NCBI GenBank assembly: GCA_003647375.1
Contig: QMMS01000063.1
Location: 1 to 17,392 of the forward strand
DNA: 17,392 nt
From: Deltaproteobacteria bacterium
Lineage (GTDB): Bacteria > Desulfobacterota > Desulfobacteria > Desulfobacterales > B30-G6
Reading direction: 5' to 3'
Shown here: in pieces, positions 14,213 through 17,392 of the stretch
How the letters are laid out: each line of letters starts with the position of its first letter
Position numbering within the stretch: the first letter of the stretch is position 1
Notes under the pieces: model-generated
Told to the model about the DNA's origin: nothing
Database searches by the model: none
Seen by the model: the letters and a program-made list of their open reading frames with translations, nothing else
Program-made: the position numbers and the translations under genes

Positions 14213-14641
14213 TCAGCACTTTGTGCAACTGCCGCCACCCGTCGTCGGGACCGCTTCAACAGGTCCGTTTTCACTCACCATCCGTCTGATAGCCGACTTG
14301 ACCTGTTCGATATCAGCACGTTCGAGATTGAAATTCTTGTTCTTTTCGATGCCCTCTTCGGTGATCATCATGTAGTGTTTCAGCGGCACCTGGGCGTTCT
14401 CCAATATTGCCTTGGCGCAGCCCACCGGGCAGCCGTCAACGGCCACCATCACCGGAACATCCCTGGCTGACTGCACGAAGCCGGAAAGCTGCCCGCCGAT
14501 GCCTGCCAGGCAGAACACCTTACCGAAGCCTTCCTGGGTTAACTCAATGGCTGCCTGGTTGGATAGCTGCCCCACATTAGAGCCACCCGAGCATGCCAAA
14601 ATCATGATATCGGCACCACCTTCACAACAATTATCAGCCAT
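14213..14641 (-). CDS. DGC-domain putative metal-binding protein
   Basis: This 142-residue cytoplasmic protein has the DGC signature DGCPVGCAK (C71, C75) with the partner motifs ILACSGGSNVGQLSNQAA (C17) and VFCLAGIGG (C44), the four cysteines thought to bind zinc or another soft metal in this family. Extra cysteines are found at both ends: MADNCCEGG and a GGGSCTKC tail. The N-terminal CC and C-terminal CxxC are additional candidate soft-metal ligands. AAGGGGG precedes the start. It sits between the small CPKC thioredoxin and the Fe-S protein in an operon led by ArsR and ArsP. Its biochemical role is not known; an arsenic- or metal-chaperone role is an inference. Confidence 0.87.
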   Translation of the reverse strand: MADNCCEGGADIMILACSGGSNVGQLSNQAAIELTQEGFGKVFCLAGIGGQLSGFVQSARDVPVMVAVDGCPVGCAKAILENAQVPLKHYMMITEEGIEKNKNFNLERADIEQVKSAIRRMVSENGPVEAVPTTGGGSCTKC

Positions 14642-14708
14642 TATAGCCCCCTTCTTTTCTACCGAGTTTTTGTTTGATTACGCTGGTGTGCTCTGGAATA
14701 AATTCAAG

Positions 14709-14733
14709 TAGTGGTTTCGATAAGGAAACACTA
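14709..14733 (-). repeat. Intercistronic hairpin
   Basis: Arms TAGTGTTTC and GAAACCACTA pair with a single bulged base around a loop of about six bases, in the 127-base gap between the 76-residue thioredoxin and the DGC gene. No T-run follows on the minus strand, so it is more likely an mRNA processing or stability element than a terminator. Confidence 0.3.
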
Positions 14734-14768
14734 TTGAAAGGTCTCATAAATAATTTCCCGGCAAGTTC

Positions 14769-14999
14769 TTACTTGATCCAGGCCAGAACCTCTTCTTTTT
14801 TGGGAATCTTGCCCACGGATTTCACTTCTCCGTCAACGACCACGGCTGGTGTACCGAACACACCGAAGCCGGCTATTTTCATCGTATCAGTGACTTTTTC
14901 AATCTCGGCCGCTACACCGGCTTCGGCCACTGCCTCTTTGACCACTTTTTCCGTCTGCTGGCATTTAGGGCAGCCAGGGCCCAACACTTTGATGTCCAT
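14769..14999 (-). CDS. Small redox-active disulfide (thioredoxin-like) protein, CPKC
   Basis: This 76-residue cytoplasmic protein is a minimal thioredoxin/glutaredoxin fold of the redox-active disulfide protein 2 type. It starts MDIKVLGPGCPKCQQTEKVV with CPKC at C10-C13, has the cis-Pro segment VFGTPAVVVDGEV, and ends KKEEVLAWIK, all at the expected positions. The start at 14999 has AAGGGGA seven bases upstream and gives the usual family length; a longer frame to 15086 lies inside the upstream gene. It begins 13 bases after the frameshifted homologue, so the two form a tandem duplicate. Members are often next to ArsP-like permeases and DGC proteins in anaerobes. It probably reduces or carries a metalloid or thiol in the cytoplasm. 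Confidence 0.9.
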   Translation of the reverse strand: MDIKVLGPGCPKCQQTEKVVKEAVAEAGVAAEIEKVTDTMKIAGFGVFGTPAVVVDGEVKSVGKIPKKEEVLAWIK

Positions 15000-15012
15000 T
15001 TTTATCCCCTTT

Positions 15013-15500
15013 CTATGCGGCCTGAACGATCCAGGCCTTAAGTTTTGCCCTGGGCGGAACTGAGCCCACGGCTTTGACTTTACCATTGATTACCAACGCC
15101 GGGGTGCTCATGACGCCATAGCGTCCAATTTCGGTCAAGTCACGCACATGATCCAGTGCGCCCACAACCCCGACTTCTGCCATAACGGCCATCATTTCCT
15201 GCTCCAGTCGTTCACACTGGGGCAGCCAGGGCCAAGCACCTTGATATCAACCCCATTGCTGCACTCCTCTGAGAAAGACTCTCCGACCAATTTCTTATAT
15301 TCACGTAAGAACGCCTGTTTATACTGATCTATCGCATTATTGGTGATATAGTTCCGCTTGGAGAGCCGTGTGAGAAGCTCTTTCTGAATTATTTCATCCG
15401 GTGCCCCTGTCATGGTTTCCGCCACTTCCGCCAGTACTTCCTTGAGACCGATGATGCTAATTTGGTGCTGACCGACGCGGATTTGAATAACATCGTTCAC
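15013..15500 (-). pseudogene. Two-domain thioredoxin-like protein, frameshifted within CPxC
   Basis: The gene starts at GTG 15500 with AGGGG five bases upstream, eight bases after the permease stop. Residues 1-80 are an N-terminal helical domain (IQIRVGQHQISIIGLKEVL, then FLREYKKLVGES). Residues from about 84 are a thioredoxin-like domain: VDIKVLGPGCP. In the sequence as given, the frame then runs into PSVNDWSRK and a stop at 15192. One base back, the sequence continues CERLEQEMMAVMAEVGV, YGVMSTPALVINGKV and ends AWIVQAA at 15013. The break is at a CCCC run (15219-15222); one more C would give CPQC and 162 continuous residues. The clean flanks point to a homopolymer sequencing error, a recent mutation or slippage at CCC. 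Confidence 0.75.
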
Positions 15501-15508
15501 AATATCCC

Positions 15509-16681
15509 CTAAGCAATAAATGCGCCATAAATCATCCCGGCAATGGTGGACAGGACCACGATAATACCACAAAATGTCGCTGTCTTTTTAACCCCCATGA
15601 CGCTGCCGATCACCAACATGTTGGGCAGGGAAAGGGCCGGTCCCGCCAACAGTAGCGCAAGGGCTGGTCCCTTGCCCATGCCGGCTCCCAGAAGCCCCTG
15701 CAGAATGGGCACTTCGGTCAGCGTCGCAAAATACATCAAGGCGCCGGCCACCGAGGCAATCAGGTTGGCCCAGATAGAATTGCCGCCCAAAAGGGACTGA
15801 ATGTAGTTCTCGGGTATCAGCGCTGGGTGACCCGGACGACCAAGCATGAAGCCGGCCACCAACACCCCGCCGGCCAGTAGCGGAAAAATTTGCTTCATAA
15901 ATCCCCATGTGGATTCCACCCAGTTCGTGCACTCCTCCTTGGTAAACCAGACTTTGAGCATGAAGGTCAGGACAATAAGCAGCGTAATGGTGATGTACCA
16001 TTTGGCCGCGAAGATGGCTGGCCAAAGACCTGTCGATCCAGGTGCCGGCTTTGCAAAGGCGGCGAACACCAGGATCAGCACCATTGTCAGGAGGTATAGG
16101 CTGTCTTGCAGGAGTGTGCGTCCTTTGGCCCCGACGTCCGGCACGTAAATTTGCCCGGCGGTGCGTGCTGCGTCATCTTTGCGGAAGATCAAAGCCATTA
16201 AAAGGCCGGTGACAATGGCAAAGACCACCGCACCGATGGCCCGTGCAAGACCTAATTGCCAACCTAAGATCTTGGCGGTCATTGTGATGGCCAACACGTT
16301 AATAGCCGGCCCGGAATAGAGAAAGGCGGTAGCCGGTCCAATGCCGGCACCGCGGGTGTAGATACCGGCAAATAACGGCAGCACCGTGCAGGAGCAAACT
16401 GCCAGGATTGTACCCGAGACGGAGGCTACTGAATAAGAAAGAATTTTGCCGGCCTGAGCCCCAAAATATTTAAGCACTGAGGCCTGGGAAACAAACACGG
16501 CAATCGCCCCGGCAATGAAAAAAGCCGGAATCAAACAGGTCAGTACATGTTCACGGGCGTATTCCTGCAGCATCATAAAGGCTTCCAGCCCGGATTGCCG
16601 GATGACTGGATGGCTCCAAGGCACATAATATGCGGCGACAAATACGCCTACAATCAACAATAACTTGGTATACTCTTTCAT
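15509..16681 (-). CDS. arsP: ArsP-like permease (DUF318 family)
   Basis: A polytopic inner-membrane permease of 390 residues. The family hallmark is SGTILAVCSCTVLPLFAGIY (89-108) with C96 and C98, followed by RGAGIGPATAFLYSGPAINV. The second half repeats the pattern less strictly (LTEVPILQGLLGAGMGKGPA, LLLAGPALSLPNMLVIG). ArsP proteins export trivalent organoarsenicals such as methylarsenite, and relatives are of unknown specificity; the CSC cysteines and operon with ArsR fit a soft metal(loid) substrate. AGGAGC is seven bases before the ATG. It follows arsR by 101 bases and is followed directly by two thioredoxin-like genes. The exact substrate is not fixed by sequence, and no arsM methylase or arsI lyase is in the window, so arsP is the best name but with some doubt. 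Confidence 0.82.
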   Translation of the reverse strand: MKEYTKLLLIVGVFVAAYYVPWSHPVIRQSGLEAFMMLQEYAREHVLTCLIPAFFIAGAIAVFVSQASVLKYFGAQAGKILSYSVASVSGTILAVCSCTVLPLFAGIYTRGAGIGPATAFLYSGPAINVLAITMTAKILGWQLGLARAIGAVVFAIVTGLLMALIFRKDDAARTAGQIYVPDVGAKGRTLLQDSLYLLTMVLILVFAAFAKPAPGSTGLWPAIFAAKWYITITLLIVLTFMLKVWFTKEECTNWVESTWGFMKQIFPLLAGGVLVAGFMLGRPGHPALIPENYIQSLLGGNSIWANLIASVAGALMYFATLTEVPILQGLLGAGMGKGPALALLLAGPALSLPNMLVIGSVMGVKKTATFCGIIVVLSTIAGMIYGAFIA

Positions 16682-16702
16682 AACACTTGCTCCTATTGGG
16701 TG

Positions 16703-16735
16703 GCCTCACAACGTACCCGCGATGTTGCGGGAGGC
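16703..16735 (-). repeat. Hairpin between arsR and arsP
   Basis: On the minus strand GCCTC-CCGC, a six-base loop AACATC, then GCGG and, after a nine-base bulge, GAGGC can pair. It lies in the 101-base gap between the second ArsR gene and the permease, with the permease ribosome site just after it. There is no T-run, so it could lower or separate downstream expression rather than end transcription. The structure is read by eye only. Confidence 0.3.
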
Positions 16736-16782
16736 TACATTCATATTTTGTCATGTAACGATATAATGAGGCCAAAAAAAAA

Positions 16783-17127
16783 TTAGTTTCCGCAGATGGT
16801 TTCCCGACGGATCTCGGGCAATCGCGCCACCAGTGTTGCAATCTCGACATCTTCCTCTAACCAATGTCGCAGATTCCCAAGCAAACTGGCTACATATGGA
16901 TTTTTAGCTCCATCATCCAGACGGTAATTAACCCACAGCCCTTCTTTGGAATAAATGATCAAGCCAGCCTCCTCCAATATCTTAAGGTGCTTGCTGACGG
17001 TGGACTGGGCCAAACCAAGGGCTTCCTGGATTTCGCATACACACAACACTTTGCGCTGGAGTAGCTTAACCATCTTTACCCGGTTGGGGTCAGATAGGGC
17101 TTTCATGACTTTGATGAATTCTTTCAT
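16783..17127 (-). CDS. arsR: ArsR-family metalloid-responsive repressor (second copy)
   Basis: A 114-residue winged-helix repressor with recognition helix region LAQSTVSKHLKILEEAGLI (39-57), wing EGLWVNYRL, and metal site VLCVCEI giving C29 and C31. A third candidate ligand is C112 three residues from the end (ETICGN). GGAGG precedes the start at 17127. It heads the operon with the ArsP-like permease, and its promoter is a near-consensus sigma70 site overlapped by an inverted repeat, so autorepression is likely. It is a paralogue of the ArsR at 5587-5973 with a shorter and different tail, which may tune it to another arsenical. Confidence 0.93.
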   Translation of the reverse strand: MKEFIKVMKALSDPNRVKMVKLLQRKVLCVCEIQEALGLAQSTVSKHLKILEEAGLIIYSKEGLWVNYRLDDGAKNPYVASLLGNLRHWLEEDVEIATLVARLPEIRRETICGN

Positions 17128-17148
17128 ATTGCCTCCATATCGTTAAAT

Positions 17149-17194
17149 TGGAATATATAGGCTTGTTTGGACGCTGTCAATAAAAAATATTCCA
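17149..17194 (-). promoter_or_regulatory. arsR-arsP operon promoter flanked by an inverted repeat
   Basis: On the minus strand TTGACA (17180-17175) and TATATT (17157-17152) are separated by 17 bases, a near-consensus sigma70 promoter. A perfect eight-base inverted repeat, TGGAATAT and ATATTCCA, lies at 17194-17187 and 17156-17149, one arm upstream of -35 and the other over -10, 30 bases apart. This would suit two-site or looped repression by ArsR. The arms are AT-rich, so chance cannot be ruled out for the repeat; the promoter itself is strong. Confidence 0.65.
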
Positions 17195-17270
17195 TAAAAA
17201 AAGAATCCCTGCCTTGGGAGACTAAATTTATCTATCTGCTGAACAATTTCAAAAAAAAACACTTATTTAC

Positions 17271-17301
17271 TTGACCTGTACCTTGGTACGGGTCTTATGT
17301 T
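17271..17301 (+). promoter_or_regulatory. MerR-type promoter/operator with 19-base spacer
   Basis: TTGACC (17271-17276) and TATGTT (17296-17301) are separated by 19 bases, the stretched spacing activated by MerR-family regulators. The spacer holds an inverted repeat: ACCTGTACC, TT, GGTACGGGT (8 of 9 positions pair), with the core GTAC-N4-GTAC also found in mercury-resistance operators. It lies 19 bases before the MerR-type gene, so that gene and what follows it are probably controlled here. Confidence 0.8.
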
Positions 17302-17319
17302 GTTTTAGGAGGATGAAAA

Positions 17320-17392
17320 ATGGAAAAAATTACTATTGGGCAATTGGCAAAAAAGGTAAATGTAAACCTGGAGACTATCCGATATTATGAGC
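17320..17392 (+). CDS. MerR-family regulator, N-terminal fragment
   Basis: A gene starts at ATG 17320, with AGGAGG seven bases upstream, and is cut by the right edge after 24 residues: MEKITIGQLAKKVNVNLETI then RYYE. This is the first helix-turn-helix of MerR-family proteins (IGxLAKxxxVxxETIRYYE). The metal-binding cysteines lie beyond the window, so the effector cannot be read directly. The operator upstream has the spacing and GTAC core of mercury operators, which makes a Hg(II)-type or closely related MerR likely. It is transcribed away from the ArsP operon and shares the intergenic region with its promoter. Confidence 0.85.
   Translation, partial: MEKITIGQLAKKVNVNLETIRYYE

Noticed and set aside
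15013..15500. TGA at 15192 in the frameshifted thioredoxin as a second selenocysteine codon
   Set aside because: Reading through gives WPLWQKSGLW, which has no thioredoxin similarity; the homologous continuation is in the -1 phase.
1..17392. CRISPR array, tRNA/rRNA, IS elements or integrase
   Set aside because: No regular direct repeats, no tRNA-like or rRNA-like sequence and no transposase or integrase motifs were found by eye.

Overview
The window looks like a chromosomal stretch of a Desulfobacterota bacterium, probably a sulfate reducer of the Desulfobacterales type. This is inferred from the gene content: a GlpC/HdrD-like iron-sulfur protein, a CoA-disulfide-reductase-like flavoprotein, small CPxC redox-active disulfide proteins, a DGC-domain protein, an acetyl-CoA-synthase-type four-Cys Fe-S domain, and an apparent selenocysteine codon. 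No rRNA, tRNA, IS element or CRISPR array was seen. Apart from a purF-like 3' end at the left edge and a MerR-type regulator starting at the right edge (both + strand), all recognised genes are on the minus strand. They form three consecutive leftward groups.

Group A (about 5973 down to 1169) is an arsenic operon: an ArsR repressor, an ACR3 arsenite efflux permease, a GlpC-like Fe-S protein, an FAD/NAD(P) disulfide oxidoreductase and an exported thioredoxin. A sigma70-like promoter with a TTCG/CGAA inverted repeat between -35 and -10 lies before arsR.

Group B (about 12667 down to 6132) is a cell-envelope thiol and metal cluster. It holds a SurA-like/thioredoxin fusion (frameshifted), an exported thioredoxin, CcdA, two exported or anchored rhodaneses, a cation diffusion facilitator fused to a MauE-like membrane domain, an exported DUF1573 protein with an in-frame UGA, a 49-residue small protein, and an exported alkaline-phosphatase-superfamily protein. 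The UGA falls exactly on the conserved Cys of the DUF1573 CGC motif, and a hairpin placed like a bacterial SECIS follows it. This is the most striking observation: a probable selenoprotein that ORF callers split in two.

Group C (about 17127 down to 12834) is a second arsenic-type operon: ArsR, an ArsP-like permease, a two-domain thioredoxin-like protein (frameshifted inside its CPxC motif), a 76-residue thioredoxin-like protein, a DGC-domain putative metal-binding protein, an Fe-S protein, a short DnaJ-domain protein and a small exported Cys-containing protein. Its promoter is a good sigma70 match flanked by an 8-bp inverted repeat.

Together the genes suggest a metal(loid)-detoxification island. 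Two efflux permeases with their own ArsR repressors are combined with a dithiol relay (CcdA to exported thioredoxins), sulfur carriers (rhodaneses) and a zinc-type exporter. At the right edge a MerR-type operator with the GTAC-N4-GTAC spacing of mercury operators suggests that the island continues into another metal-resistance operon.
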